DNA of 50,879 nucleotides from an uncultured Flavobacteriales bacterium (GCA_905479115.1 CAJQLF010000057.1:1-50879); one strand, 5' to 3'. Counted from the first letter of the stretch, positions 1 through 8,605 are shown. Numbers and translations: made by a program. The notes: generated by a model not told the origin, from the sequence alone.

Positions 1-556
1 AATCGGTCATCACCATGCCTGCGGTTGAACAGCTACAGAAATCGCAGCTACCGTCATCCTCCGTGGCGTCTGAATCGAAATTGCACGCATTCGAAGCGGT
101 GCAACCGCCCACCTCAAACTCGTCGCATGTGCCATCTCCGTCCGTATCGCTGAGGCAGTTGCCGTCACAGTCGTAACCTGATCCGGCAAATAAACATGAG
201 CCGTCATCGTCCGTTGCGTCCGCATCAAAATTGCACGCGTTTTCATCTGAACACCCAGCGATTTCAAATCCATCACAAATTCCATCAGAATCTGCGTCAG
301 CAAGGCATGTTCCTTGACAATCATACCCTGTTTCCGCAAAGGTGCAAGAGCCATCGTCATCCGTTGCCGTCTCCCCATAATTGCACGCTGCTGCGTCCGT
401 GCATCCTGGAACTTCGAATTCGTCACAGAGGCCGTCTTGGTCAGCATCATTGAGGCAATCGCCAGCACAATCGTACCCTTCTTCAGCATAAACACATGAG
501 CCATCGTCATCTGTGGCGTTTACATCATAGTTGCAGGCGAGGTCGTTGCTGCAACC
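1..556 (-). repeat. Tandem 150-bp coding repeats
   Basis: Within the left-edge gene, the codons for the recurring GC(S/T) motif fall near 556, 406, 256 and 106, a period of 150 bp (50 residues). The units are similar but not identical in DNA. Each encodes a cysteine-rich segment followed by an Asp-rich DxDxDG segment. The array runs to the left edge, so the total number of units is unknown. Confidence 0.85.
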
Positions 557-2215
557 TGCGGTTTCGTTCTCATTGCAGATGCCGTCTCCATCTTCATCAT
601 TCAAGCAGCTGCCATCGCAGTCGAGAATGTCTCCAGGATAGGTGCACGACAAGGCGACATCGGGTCCATAACAAGCTTCCTCGAAATCGATTAATTTTCT
701 GAATTCATCCGCTGGATTACCGTTTTCAAAAAACTGGACGTACATGCTTCCTGATAGGTCGCCGTTCGTTGTAACCTGAGCCAACAATACCCGAAAGTCA
801 TCTCCCGCCACACCGTTGGTGTTGCCATTGAAAATGAACCAACTTCCACCAATTTCGTCATCAATTGCTAAGTCATCGCCGTTTTCGAAAACAGCGCCCC
901 AAGGATTTACTGGGTTGTCAAGGACATTGATGGTACCTTCTCCATCTGAACCAGAAGCTGTTTCCGTCAATCCAATCGTGACATAAGAGTCGTATGAAGC
1001 ACTTGGAAAGAAAGGGAAGAGGGCCGGATTTTGATCAGAGCCAAGGAGTCCACCAAATCCACTTTGGAAGAAATCCCCGGATGACATAATGCGGGTAGGA
1101 AATTCAGAATCACCGGATACGCTTGAAACGAAATCATCTGTGTTCTCGCACAAGGCGTAGATGCGGTAGGTCGTATAACCGGTCAGGTCGTCTGCGCCTA
1201 CCAAGCCATCATGCTCCATGAAAGGCTCTATTTGAAGGCAGTAAGCCGGACCAGCGAAGGGCGCGTAATTGCAGGCCGCTTCATCTGTGCAGGCAAAATC
1301 TTCAGCATACGCGCAAAAACCATTGTCCTCCGTTGCCTCTGGGTCAAAGTTCAGTGCTTCAGCTTCTGTGCAACCGGATACCTCAAACTGATCACATATT
1401 CCATCGCCGTCTTCATCAGATAAGCACGTTCCATCGCATGCATAACCGTCTTCTGGATAAATACAGTCCCCGACCGAATCAGGAATGACGGGCGCATTGG
1501 GGTCGTAATTGCAAGCCAGTGCATCGCTGCATCCAATAGGTCCGCAATCGGTGCAATTAAACTGCTGTCCCAAAATGAAAGGTTCTGAACCATCCGCAGG
1601 TTGAATCAGCGCATGAAGAACACCGGAAAGGCAATCTGCACTGGTGAATTGAGCAATTAATACTTTCAAATCGTCACCTGCAAAGGAGTTCGATGAGATG
1701 TCGTCCACATACCAAGATCCACCCAACTCTGAATTGATGACAATACTTTCGCCCGAAGTTGCTGAAGGAATAAATAGATTGGAAACCCATTGCTGATTCG
1801 GATCTTCTTCAACCGAAATGACTGACTCTCCAGACCCCAAATCTGGTTCGTGCTCAATTCCGATGGTGATATAGCTATCGTATTGCAGGGAAGGGTAAGT
1901 CGCGAGGCCATCCAAAGAAATTCCCGAAGCTGCCGGGCCCGAGGCGTAAAGGCTATTGAAAAAACCTGCTGGCGCTGAGATTTCAGTTGGAGAATTCTCA
2001 TTTCCAAAAATGGAGAGCACTTGGTCTCCGGGGTCAGCGGTCTCGATGTAAAATCGGTAGGTCGTGTGATTGGAAAGATCTACTTCTCCAACCATACCGG
2101 TGTGTTCACTGGTTATTTCAATGGACATTTGATAGTCCTGGGCATATGTAGTTTGAACAGCTGTAACCAGCGTGACAACCACCCAGAAAAACCGGGTAAG
2201 GCAATTTTGGCTCAT
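1..2215 (-). CDS. Large secreted Cys-rich repeat protein (3' end outside window)
   Basis: The frame starts with ATG at 2215 and stays open to the left edge, giving 738 residues; the C-terminus lies outside the window. Residues 1-26 look like a signal peptide ending in TYA-QD. Two similar domains follow, about residues 31-205 and 329-495; both contain a VGxxDLxxxTTYR start, a SYxTIG segment, GGSW and AGDDxxVLxAQ. Between and after them are cysteine-rich units of the GCxxxxACNxxxxATxDDGSC type, each followed by a DxDxDGxCDxFE segment that resembles a calcium-binding thrombospondin type 3 loop. From residue 554 the units recur exactly every 50 residues. The protein is probably extracellular and structural or adhesive; this is inference. 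The endonuclease gene upstream on the same strand carries the same cysteine motif. The sorting signal, if any, is beyond the edge. Confidence 0.85.
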   Translation of the reverse strand, partial: MSQNCLTRFFWVVVTLVTAVQTTYAQDYQMSIEITSEHTGMVGEVDLSNHTTYRFYIETADPGDQVLSIFGNENSPTEISAPAGFFNSLYASGPAASGISLDGLATYPSLQYDSYITIGIEHEPDLGSGESVISVEEDPNQQWVSNLFIPSATSGESIVINSELGGSWYVDDISSNSFAGDDLKVLIAQFTSADCLSGVLHALIQPADGSEPFILGQQFNCTDCGPIGCSDALACNYDPNAPVIPDSVGDCIYPEDGYACDGTCLSDEDGDGICDQFEVSGCTEAEALNFDPEATEDNGFCAYAEDFACTDEAACNYAPFAGPAYCLQIEPFMEHDGLVGADDLTGYTTYRIYALCENTDDFVSSVSGDSEFPTRIMSSGDFFQSGFGGLLGSDQNPALFPFFPSASYDSYVTIGLTETASGSDGEGTINVLDNPVNPWGAVFENGDDLAIDDEIGGSWFIFNGNTNGVAGDDFRVLLAQVTTNGDLSGSMYVQFFENGNPADEFRKLIDFEEACYGPDVALSCTYPGDILDCDGSCLNDEDGDGICNENETAGCSNDLACNYDVNATDDDGSCVYAEEGYDCAGDCLNDADQDGLCDEFEVPGCTDAAACNYGETATDDDGSCTFAETGYDCQGTCLADADSDGICDGFEIAGCSDENACNFDADATDDDGSCLFAGSGYDCDGNCLSDTDGDGTCDEFEVGGCTASNACNFDSDATEDDGSCDFCSCSTAGMVMTD

Positions 2216-2278
2216 ATCAGACAATTTGGGACTTCTAATATAAGGCTTGAAGAGTCATATTATACCCTTCGTCGAGAG

Positions 2279-2311
2279 AAAATATATATTCCTTGGTTAA
2301 ATAAACAGCAA
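2279..2311 (-). promoter_or_regulatory. Possible promoter of the left-edge repeat protein
   Basis: On the minus strand, TTG (2311-2309) is followed after 22 bases by TATATTTT (2286-2279). This resembles the Bacteroidetes TTTG/TAnnTTTG arrangement, but the last base of the -7 box differs and the spacer is long. It lies about 65 bases before the ATG at 2215 in an AT-rich stretch. Confidence 0.3.
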
Positions 2312-2352
2312 CATCGGTAGTTTACCGGGGGTCGGTCGTTGAATTTTTTCAG

Positions 2353-2369
2353 TTATTTCAATGAAATAA
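2353..2369. repeat. 17-bp perfect palindrome in intergenic DNA
   Basis: TTATTTCA-A-TGAAATAA is a perfect inverted repeat with a one-base centre, located between the stop of the endonuclease gene (2436) and the start of the repeat protein (2215). It is not followed by a T tract on the minus strand, so a simple intrinsic terminator is unlikely. It could be an operator or an mRNA hairpin. Confidence 0.6.
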
Positions 2370-2435
2370 TCGTTGAAATATTTAAATATATCGATGGGTA
2401 GACATCTCAAGGTCCTGGTCAATGTGGTTCTAGGG

Positions 2436-4163
2436 TTATCCTGGACACGTGAGTCCAAAATCCGTGAGCAGCAGTAACACGTCCGCCACAGTGATGACGC
2501 CATCTGAATTGATGTCTGTTGGGCATGTGTTGTCGCAGGCGGGGAAGAGGCAATTCCCATCATCTATGGTAGATAAAGGGTTGAAATTTAACGCATTAAC
2601 GTAAGTGCATCCAGGAATGCTGCAAGAGGCAAAGTCGCAGCTGCCATCATCTGCATTGGCTGCATTGTTGTAGTTGCACGCTGAAGCATAGGTGCATCCG
2701 AGCACATCGTCATTTTCCCCTTCATTGGAGGGATCGCAGCTTGTGTCAGCTGCATGCTCTCCATAGTTGCTCCAGTCATCATTTTCCAGCACAATCCATT
2801 CGCTGTCTTCCGCATTGTTCCCAGCAGAAGACGTCCAGTCTCCTTCGTTTCCGGTGATGATCTCGGACTTACGCACAAGGGTGTGATTCGCGGTGGCATT
2901 AGACACACCTGCCACGTCCCAACCTATACCAGGGTCTCCCTGCCAGTCTCCAATGATGTCCAAAATCATGAAATTCTCTGGCGAGCCAGTAACCAATGCA
3001 AAACCGTCATCTCCGTTGGATAGGTTTCCGTAGATAAAATCTGCGGCGTTGACCAAAGAAGCGGTCGCAGAGGAATGGACGATGGTGTAAACGGATGAAG
3101 GCGCAATTTCTGCATTGACGGGCAATTCCACCCATGTTTCGAACATTCCCGGTGTACTCGGTTCATTGGTCGTATGAGCCAAAGCGAACCCTTCGAGGCT
3201 TATCGGAATCAAGCCGGGATTGTAAATTTCCAGGTATTTGTTGTTCGAACTTCCTTCGGCATATTCAGAAAAAAACAGGGAACAATTGACGAGGGGCGCA
3301 CCATTGCAATCCAGCCCAGACTCAGGGAAGGTACATGACCCGTCATCTGAATTCGCATTGTCATCGTAATTGCAGGCGGTTGGGTCGGTGCATCCGCTGA
3401 TGACCTCGCCTTGCCAGAACCAAGCCAACTCCACCCATTCGGGATGACTGATGTAGGGGTTGTAGTTTCCTTGAACGTCTTGAACGCGTTCGTTGCGTGT
3501 AGATTCGAAGTCATCGACGGGATCTGCGATGTGCCAGGCATAGAACATGTCGAGATTCCCTACTTCTGTGATGTCTCCTGCCTGAGTGGGGTACATGGTA
3601 TAGAAGTAAAAAACTTTTCGGGCAATGTCCCCTTTTACAGACTCCTTGGGCTCCCACGTCGAGCCAGACCTCTCTGACCAAGCTTCTGGATTGTCTGGAA
3701 TATTGCCTTGAGTGATGTAGGCTCCCGAAGAATTGATTCCGTACCACTGTGCGTTTTCATCGATGACCTCAGCATAAGGTGAGTTGCCTCGGGATGAATT
3801 GGCGCTGCCGTGGGAAGGTCGAATATTAAAAAGGTCGGATTTCATAGGAGCAAGGCTACCAAAGAAGCTTTGCGGAATGATGTGCTCCGTATTAATCGGA
3901 TCTAAATAGGTCGTGAATTCTGCGGGTTGCGTGAAGCCTGTGTAAATGCATTCAATGTTGCCATTGGACTCATCGGTGTATCCGAACATTTGGGATCGGG
4001 CTCCGTTGTAACCAAGGTCATCAAAGAATGGTGTGTACCATTCGGCCTTGATCCAACTGCGCAATGCTTCGGAGTTGAGTGATCCCGGATCATTGGGTTG
4101 GCTCCAGCTCGTCCCTGCAGAGATTATCGCGCCAAATAAGAAGAGATTTTTGATTAAATTCAT
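2436..4163 (-). CDS. Secreted endonuclease I family nuclease with lamin-tail domain
   Basis: This 575-residue protein begins with a signal peptide (about 1-21, ending TSWSQ). Residues about 30-250 fit the endonuclease I family (PF04231): NTEHIIPQSF with candidate catalytic His94, then a DLFNIRPSHG segment followed by N122, R125 and N127, and GDIARKVFYF near 178. A GCTDPTACNY cysteine repeat follows at 258-290, then a lamin-tail-like beta-sandwich at about 293-430 (FFSEYAEGSSNNKYLEIYN). More cysteine repeats occupy 489-545. The C-terminus (547-575) has DINSDGVITVADVLLLL, a dockerin/EF-hand-like calcium motif. No standard T9SS sorting domain is visible. The likely role is degradation of extracellular nucleic acid, possibly for nutrient acquisition. 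The gene lies 21 bp downstream of the serine hydrolase gene on the same strand. Confidence 0.88.
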   Translation of the reverse strand: MNLIKNLFLFGAIISAGTSWSQPNDPGSLNSEALRSWIKAEWYTPFFDDLGYNGARSQMFGYTDESNGNIECIYTGFTQPAEFTTYLDPINTEHIIPQSFFGSLAPMKSDLFNIRPSHGSANSSRGNSPYAEVIDENAQWYGINSSGAYITQGNIPDNPEAWSERSGSTWEPKESVKGDIARKVFYFYTMYPTQAGDITEVGNLDMFYAWHIADPVDDFESTRNERVQDVQGNYNPYISHPEWVELAWFWQGEVISGCTDPTACNYDDNANSDDGSCTFPESGLDCNGAPLVNCSLFFSEYAEGSSNNKYLEIYNPGLIPISLEGFALAHTTNEPSTPGMFETWVELPVNAEIAPSSVYTIVHSSATASLVNAADFIYGNLSNGDDGFALVTGSPENFMILDIIGDWQGDPGIGWDVAGVSNATANHTLVRKSEIITGNEGDWTSSAGNNAEDSEWIVLENDDWSNYGEHAADTSCDPSNEGENDDVLGCTYASACNYNNAANADDGSCDFASCSIPGCTYVNALNFNPLSTIDDGNCLFPACDNTCPTDINSDGVITVADVLLLLTDFGLTCPG

Positions 4164-4184
4164 GTTGAGTTGACTTAGGGTAAG

Positions 4185-5768
4185 TTATTGTTTTACAAAG
4201 TGTAACTCGGTAAAATCAAAATCAGGATTAGGGATGTCGATGTCGAGGCTTTCAATGGTGCCTTTTGAATTAATCGAGAAATGAGCTGTGCCACTAGGGA
4301 GCATCATTTGACGGTCCCAGTGCAGCCGGAAGGTGTCGAAATGCCAGTGTTCGAGGTGGCCAACAAACAACGGGGTTGGATCGAATTGGATGTCCAATCG
4401 GTCACCATCGAACCCAATGGTCACCTGACCATACATGGAATCCAAGTATGTCCCGGTGTAATCCTTCAATGGAAGAGATGCCTGTGTTCCCGGAATGCGA
4501 CTTGCCTCCAAAGCTTCCTGCTCAGCCAGTTTGTCAGTGGGTTCTGCAGCTTTTCTTTCCCTCAAAAAGTCCAATAGGGGTGTGTCTTTTTCGTTTTCCA
4601 AAAGGATACCGAGGGCATCGTAGCCCAAGGCCCATGGCACTGAGCTATTGGAGTTGGTGGCAATGAAGATGCCTAGTTTTTCTTCGGGTACTAGCATCTG
4701 ACGTGAGATCATGCCGTCATATCCTCCAGAGTGGCCAACGGTTTTGTAGCCATGCAAAGTGGACAGCTCCCATCCCAGACCGTAGCCGCGAAAATGCATG
4801 GAGGGGATGCGCTTTCTGTAAAACTCAGAGACCGGTATGGGAGTGTGGAGGCTCCACATCTTTTGCGTTTGTTCTGCATTCCACAATCGCCCGTTTTCGG
4901 TGCGCCCGCTGTCCAATTGAACAATCATCCATTTCCCCATTTCTTCCACACTCGTAATAAGAGCGCCGGCCGGTGCCATGTTATCCCAATTCACCCATTC
5001 AATGCTGGCGAGGCGACCGTCCTCCAATTCGTTGTGAGGCAATGCGACGTTTTTGAATTTGTCCAAGGATTGCGTCGAAAGCGCCGCGCGCTCCATTCCC
5101 AATGGGGTGAGAAGGGAATCTTGGATGCAGTTCGTCCATGAACGTCCGGTTACCCGTTCGATGACTTTTCCCGCAGCGATGTACATGATGTTTTGATAGC
5201 CAAATTCTGTCCGAAAGCTGCTCGCAGGCTGCAAGTAGCGCGCTCGGTGCAATACTTCATCTGACGTCCATTTGGTTCCGTACCACAGCAGATCTCCTGA
5301 AAAGGTAGCAAGTCCGCTTCGGTGACAAAGCAAATCGGTAATGCGCAATTCAGAGGTCACGTAGGAATCGTGCAATTCGAAGTCAGGCAAATAATCCTGA
5401 ACCCGATCATTCCAATTTATGGCGCCCGCATCAACGAGTTGGGCTAATGCCGCACTCGTGTATGCTTTGGTATTTGACGCAACAGCATACAGCGTGGATG
5501 GATTAGCTGCTGTTTTGGACGAAGCGTCTAAGACACCATGAGATTTTGACCACACCAACTTTCCGTTGTGAACGACCGCGACGGATAGGGAGGGTAAATG
5601 GAGCGTTTCCACAGCCGTAGCCATGGTTTCGTCCAGCCGCATCCACTGCTTTTTGCTTACCGTTAAGTCTCCTTGTCCCCAAACTGGCGCAAAACAGAAG
5701 CTTGCGCATAACATTCCAAGAGCAAGCGCCTTGAATTCAAATCGCTTTAATGAAATTTGACTGTACAT
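4185..5768 (-). CDS. Serine hydrolase, class C beta-lactamase/DD-peptidase fold
   Basis: I chose ATG 5768 (527 residues) because an upstream in-frame extension would overlap the divergent gene at 5788. Residues 1-31 look like a signal peptide. The active-site motifs of the beta-lactamase family (PF00144) are present: SNTK (Ser98, Lys101), YQN (Tyr191) and HSGG (346-349, the KTG equivalent). A C-terminal beta-rich domain at about 430-527 resembles the accessory domain often attached to such hydrolases. The family includes esterases, D-aminopeptidases and peptidases, so the substrate cannot be called. The enzyme is probably periplasmic or secreted. The endonuclease gene follows 21 bp downstream and may be co-transcribed. 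Confidence 0.88.
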   Translation of the reverse strand: MYSQISLKRFEFKALALGMLCASFCFAPVWGQGDLTVSKKQWMRLDETMATAVETLHLPSLSVAVVHNGKLVWSKSHGVLDASSKTAANPSTLYAVASNTKAYTSAALAQLVDAGAINWNDRVQDYLPDFELHDSYVTSELRITDLLCHRSGLATFSGDLLWYGTKWTSDEVLHRARYLQPASSFRTEFGYQNIMYIAAGKVIERVTGRSWTNCIQDSLLTPLGMERAALSTQSLDKFKNVALPHNELEDGRLASIEWVNWDNMAPAGALITSVEEMGKWMIVQLDSGRTENGRLWNAEQTQKMWSLHTPIPVSEFYRKRIPSMHFRGYGLGWELSTLHGYKTVGHSGGYDGMISRQMLVPEEKLGIFIATNSNSSVPWALGYDALGILLENEKDTPLLDFLRERKAAEPTDKLAEQEALEASRIPGTQASLPLKDYTGTYLDSMYGQVTIGFDGDRLDIQFDPTPLFVGHLEHWHFDTFRLHWDRQMMLPSGTAHFSINSKGTIESLDIDIPNPDFDFTELHFVKQ

Positions 5769-5787
5769 AAAAGCTAATTTCGGGCAC

Positions 5788-6396
5788 ATGACTTCGAAAG
5801 CATTAAAAATTGGAGATAAAGTGCGTTTTCTTAACGATGTGGGGGAAGGTGTCGTCACCCAGGTCTTAGACAATGATTGCTACATGGTCGAGGATGACAA
5901 TGGATTTGAGTATACCCATCCGTCAACCGAATTGATTGGAATAGAAAATGCGAAAATCGAGGCGCAGGCGTACGATCGAGCAATTCCCACGGTCTTAGAA
6001 ATCTTGCATCAGGAAATTACTCCAGCACATCAGAAAAGAGTGGAGAAGGAGTTTAAAACCAAATACAAAGAGGCCCAATCCACAACGAGCGCACGCGATG
6101 AATTCGAAGTCGATCTTCATTTACATGCCATCGTCGACTCCCAGCGTGGCTTAAGTCCTGCTGTTATGTTGGAGCTGCAAATCGCACATTTTGAACGCAT
6201 GTTGCAAATTGGCATCCGACAACGAACCAAAAAGATGGTCTTCATCCACGGTATTGGACAAGGTGTACTGCGTCATCAAATTTGGAGTCGTGTAGAACAG
6301 TACTATCCGGATTGCAGCTGTAAATCAGCGGATCCCCGCAAATTTGGAAGTGGTGCCACAGAAGTTTGGATCGGAGAGGGAGCCTTTCGTTCCTGA
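5788..6396 (+). CDS. Compact Smr-domain protein with KOW/SH3-like N-terminus
   Basis: The 202-residue protein starts MTSKALKIGDKVRFL, a short beta-rich segment (about 6-50) like the N-terminus of Bacteroidetes DUF2027/MutS2-related proteins. After a charged linker, residues about 108-200 form a Smr domain: DLHLHAIVD (the DLHxH motif) and HGIGQGVLR (the HGxGxGxLR motif). Smr domains bind branched DNA or cleave nucleic acid. Relatives with these two ends are usually longer and carry a central domain, so this version appears shortened; that comparison is from memory. The gene is divergent from the serine hydrolase with only 19 bp between starts, and converges on the gene ending at 6400 with a 3-bp gap. 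Confidence 0.85.
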   Translation: MTSKALKIGDKVRFLNDVGEGVVTQVLDNDCYMVEDDNGFEYTHPSTELIGIENAKIEAQAYDRAIPTVLEILHQEITPAHQKRVEKEFKTKYKEAQSTTSARDEFEVDLHLHAIVDSQRGLSPAVMLELQIAHFERMLQIGIRQRTKKMVFIHGIGQGVLRHQIWSRVEQYYPDCSCKSADPRKFGSGATEVWIGEGAFRS

Positions 6397-6399
6397 GGG

Positions 6400-7299
6400 T
6401 CAATTCTGTTCTTTTTCCTGTGCCTTCTGGTCCGCCCATTCGCGAGCGACGGTTTTGAGATCGCGTTCTGGGTCGCGAATAATCAGGCTTTTTGCATCAA
6501 TGGTAACGGGCTCTTCCAGTTCTTCCCACGTTTTGCACTCGATGCGATAACGCGCTGTTCCATTTGCATCCTTGCGTTCAATGGAATGAATGGGAAACTT
6601 CTGGGCAAGAGCAGGAAGCCTCATGGCTTCAATGGGTTGAAGGCAGATCCACTGGTAAATTGCCTGCGCATGGTCCACATCTTTTTCGGTGCTCATTTCC
6701 AACGTGAACGTGTCGCCTTCGACGGAAAGATTCCATCTGCTTAGTTCAGCGTTGCTGGATTTTTCTTGGGTCCAATCTTTGGCCTTCTTCGGGAGAAAGA
6801 TGCTCGGATTGCCTGTAAAACCAGCTTGTTCAGCGATGCGAGCAGGAATGTATGAACCTTCAAGTTTGTTTAAATCAAGGCTGGCCGCTCGTCCAGTCGT
6901 TGGATCCAAGAAAAAGAGGCCGCCAGAGCGTTCTGAAAGGTGCTTCCAAATTGCAGGGCCTTGCGGTTGTTTCGGGTTGTACCAAAATTCCTGCAGTTGA
7001 CGTTGACCAGCGCGGTCGATTGTAATTTCAGCTCGATAAGTCCAGATGTATTCGTCATCTCCGAGCTGGCTTTGGCTGAATGCTGCAATTTCCTCTCTCA
7101 GCGCTGCCTGTATCGCCACTCGTTCTGCACGTGCGGAATCCATGATCGTAGAATCTGCTGCTTCAGTCGGCGAGGCGGAATGCGCGAGGGAATCATTTGA
7201 CAGTGTGGCATCCATCGTTTGACCGATAACCGGAGAAACCAATGCAACAAACAACGGTATCAGACTTGCGCAGATGTAAAATCGTGACGGGTTTATCAT
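6400..7299 (-). CDS. Secreted protein of unknown function (299 aa)
   Basis: I do not recognise this family with confidence. The ATG at 7299 opens a signal peptide (MINPSRFYIC... SPVIGQ, about 1-27), then a Ser/Ala/Asp-rich linker to about residue 60. The rest is a soluble mixed alpha/beta region with EYIWTYRAEITID and EFWYNPKQPQGPAIWKHL, followed by alternating strands and a C-terminus rich in Lys and Glu. No catalytic motif is obvious. It is probably periplasmic. The equally long secreted gene at 7320-8219 lies 20 bp upstream on the same strand, so the two are likely co-transcribed. Confidence 0.75.
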   Translation of the reverse strand: MINPSRFYICASLIPLFVALVSPVIGQTMDATLSNDSLAHSASPTEAADSTIMDSARAERVAIQAALREEIAAFSQSQLGDDEYIWTYRAEITIDRAGQRQLQEFWYNPKQPQGPAIWKHLSERSGGLFFLDPTTGRAASLDLNKLEGSYIPARIAEQAGFTGNPSIFLPKKAKDWTQEKSSNAELSRWNLSVEGDTFTLEMSTEKDVDHAQAIYQWICLQPIEAMRLPALAQKFPIHSIERKDANGTARYRIECKTWEELEEPVTIDAKSLIIRDPERDLKTVAREWADQKAQEKEQN

Positions 7300-7319
7300 A
7301 AACCGAAGATACGGTTCAA

Positions 7320-8219
7320 TTAATTTCGTCCGCGTCTCCGGAGTTTTTTTGGATTGTTCCAGGGACTTGTGATTTCGGGGTCTCGCACGTCTATGTCAGG
7401 CTGAAGAATCCATTGTCCTTTTTTCCAAACCAGACCGTCATATGACATGTCAGGGCCGTAAAAGGCTGTTTGTCCTTCAAGTTCTTCGCGTGGAGGGCTG
7501 AGATGATCCATGACAATCATGTTCATGTCTTCACGCCATTGAAGCGTTGCAGAAACCTGGTCTGAATACTCAAGGATGTATCGCTTGGTGGTGCCTCTTC
7601 CCGCCGAAATGATGGGAACGCCAAATTTCAATTTATTTCCACTTACGGTCAAAGTTTCGACAATTTTACGGGTCCGAATGTTGTCCGCACCATCCCAGCC
7701 CAATAAGGTGTATACGGGCCGACTTCCCTGGTAGCAAATCAGTGCTTTGTAATACACCGCGCCAGGCCACTGCTTGGAGGTATACCTTGATTTGGTATCG
7801 AGCGTCGGCCCGAATGAGGTCACATTCTTGGAGCGAAGTAATTCAACCTTTTGCTCTCCATTGCGGGACGTGGAAACAACCACTCCACCATAGACCTGAC
7901 GCTGGTTGGAAATTTCTACATTCCAGGAAATCACCGCAATGTGATCATTGCCGGTTCCCGCTTCCGCAAAGCCTAGGACGTCTTTCAAGGGGTCACAAGA
8001 CGCTGAGTTAAACGGTTCGTTCTCCCAATATTGAACTAGAGCGAGGCTCATCGCCTCACTCTCCGCTATCCTTTCTTCGTCCGATGGGAGCTTTTGTAAA
8101 TCCTGATAACGCTGCGCAAAATCATCAAATGATTGCCTTTCCTGGGCATCACATTTTAATGCGAAAATGAGAACCAAGCAGGAGGGGAGGAAGACGTGAG
8201 CCATAAACCGAATGCGCAT
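7320..8219 (-). CDS. Secreted protein of unknown function (299 aa), Bacteroidetes type
   Basis: A signal peptide (MRIRFMAHVF... KCDAQE, about 1-26) precedes a helical segment (FDDFAQRYQDLQKLPSDEER) and then a beta-rich region: DHIAVISWNVE, YKALICYQG, YTLLGWDGAD, KFGVPII, KRYILEYS and FYGPDMSYDG. The C-terminus is basic (KKLRRRGRN). Similar proteins with this WDG core occur in Bacteroidetes with no known function; that recognition is from memory. ATG 8219 was preferred over the internal ATG at 8204 because it gives a better signal peptide. It lies directly upstream of another unknown secreted protein with a 20-bp gap. Confidence 0.78.
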   Translation of the reverse strand: MRIRFMAHVFLPSCLVLIFALKCDAQERQSFDDFAQRYQDLQKLPSDEERIAESEAMSLALVQYWENEPFNSASCDPLKDVLGFAEAGTGNDHIAVISWNVEISNQRQVYGGVVVSTSRNGEQKVELLRSKNVTSFGPTLDTKSRYTSKQWPGAVYYKALICYQGSRPVYTLLGWDGADNIRTRKIVETLTVSGNKLKFGVPIISAGRGTTKRYILEYSDQVSATLQWREDMNMIVMDHLSPPREELEGQTAFYGPDMSYDGLVWKKGQWILQPDIDVRDPEITSPWNNPKKLRRRGRN

Positions 8220-8257
8220 GGAGATGAAACGGGATTTAGAGCGATTGGATTGCCTCT

Positions 8258-8605
8258 TTAAAGGTGCAAGAATGATTTTTTGGCTAAAAGCATTTCTTCG
8301 GATTCCCGATGTTCGGGATCATCCACGCAACAATCGACCGGGCAAACCGCTGCGCACTGCGGTTCGTCGTGAAAACCGACGCACTCAGTGCATTTCTCGT
8401 GGGCAATAAAATATACATCCATATCGCGCGGGTCTTGTTCCACGTCTGCATCAACCGCTCCAACGGTTGGGTGATCCCCCTGACCTTGGAAGCCAGTTCC
8501 ATCGGAAAACTTCCATTCTGCGCCGCCCTCGTATATGGCGTTGTTCGGACACTCGGGTTCGCATGCACCGCAGTTGATGCATTCATCTGTAATCATTATG
8601 GCCAT
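8258..8605 (-). CDS. 2x[4Fe-4S] ferredoxin
   Basis: From ATG 8605 the protein has 115 residues, the expected size, and starts [20 protein letters not shown]. The first cluster motif is C9-x2-C12-x2-C15-x3-C19-P; the second is C72-x2-C75-x8-C84-x3-C88-P with further cysteines at 92 and 93. This is the bacterial dicluster ferredoxin pattern of the Chromatium/Azotobacter type, with an inserted acidic loop (about 28-66). It carries low-potential electrons in the cytosol. A longer frame beginning upstream would run into the divergent acyl-CoA reductase start and adds no conserved sequence. The ferredoxin/acyl-CoA reductase pairing is common in Bacteroidetes as I recall; their functional link is unproven. 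Confidence 0.92.
   Translation of the reverse strand: MAIMITDECINCGACEPECPNNAIYEGGAEWKFSDGTGFQGQGDHPTVGAVDADVEQDPRDMDVYFIAHEKCTECVGFHDEPQCAAVCPVDCCVDDPEHRESEEMLLAKKSFLHL

Noticed and set aside
10-510. Minus-strand frame of 166 residues rich in Met and Thr
   Set aside because: It is an off-frame reading of the repeat gene; the true frame on the same strand encodes the Cys/Asp repeats.
1-556. CRISPR-like spacing of repeats
   Set aside because: The 150-bp period is a coding repeat in frame with one protein, not short identical repeats with unique spacers.
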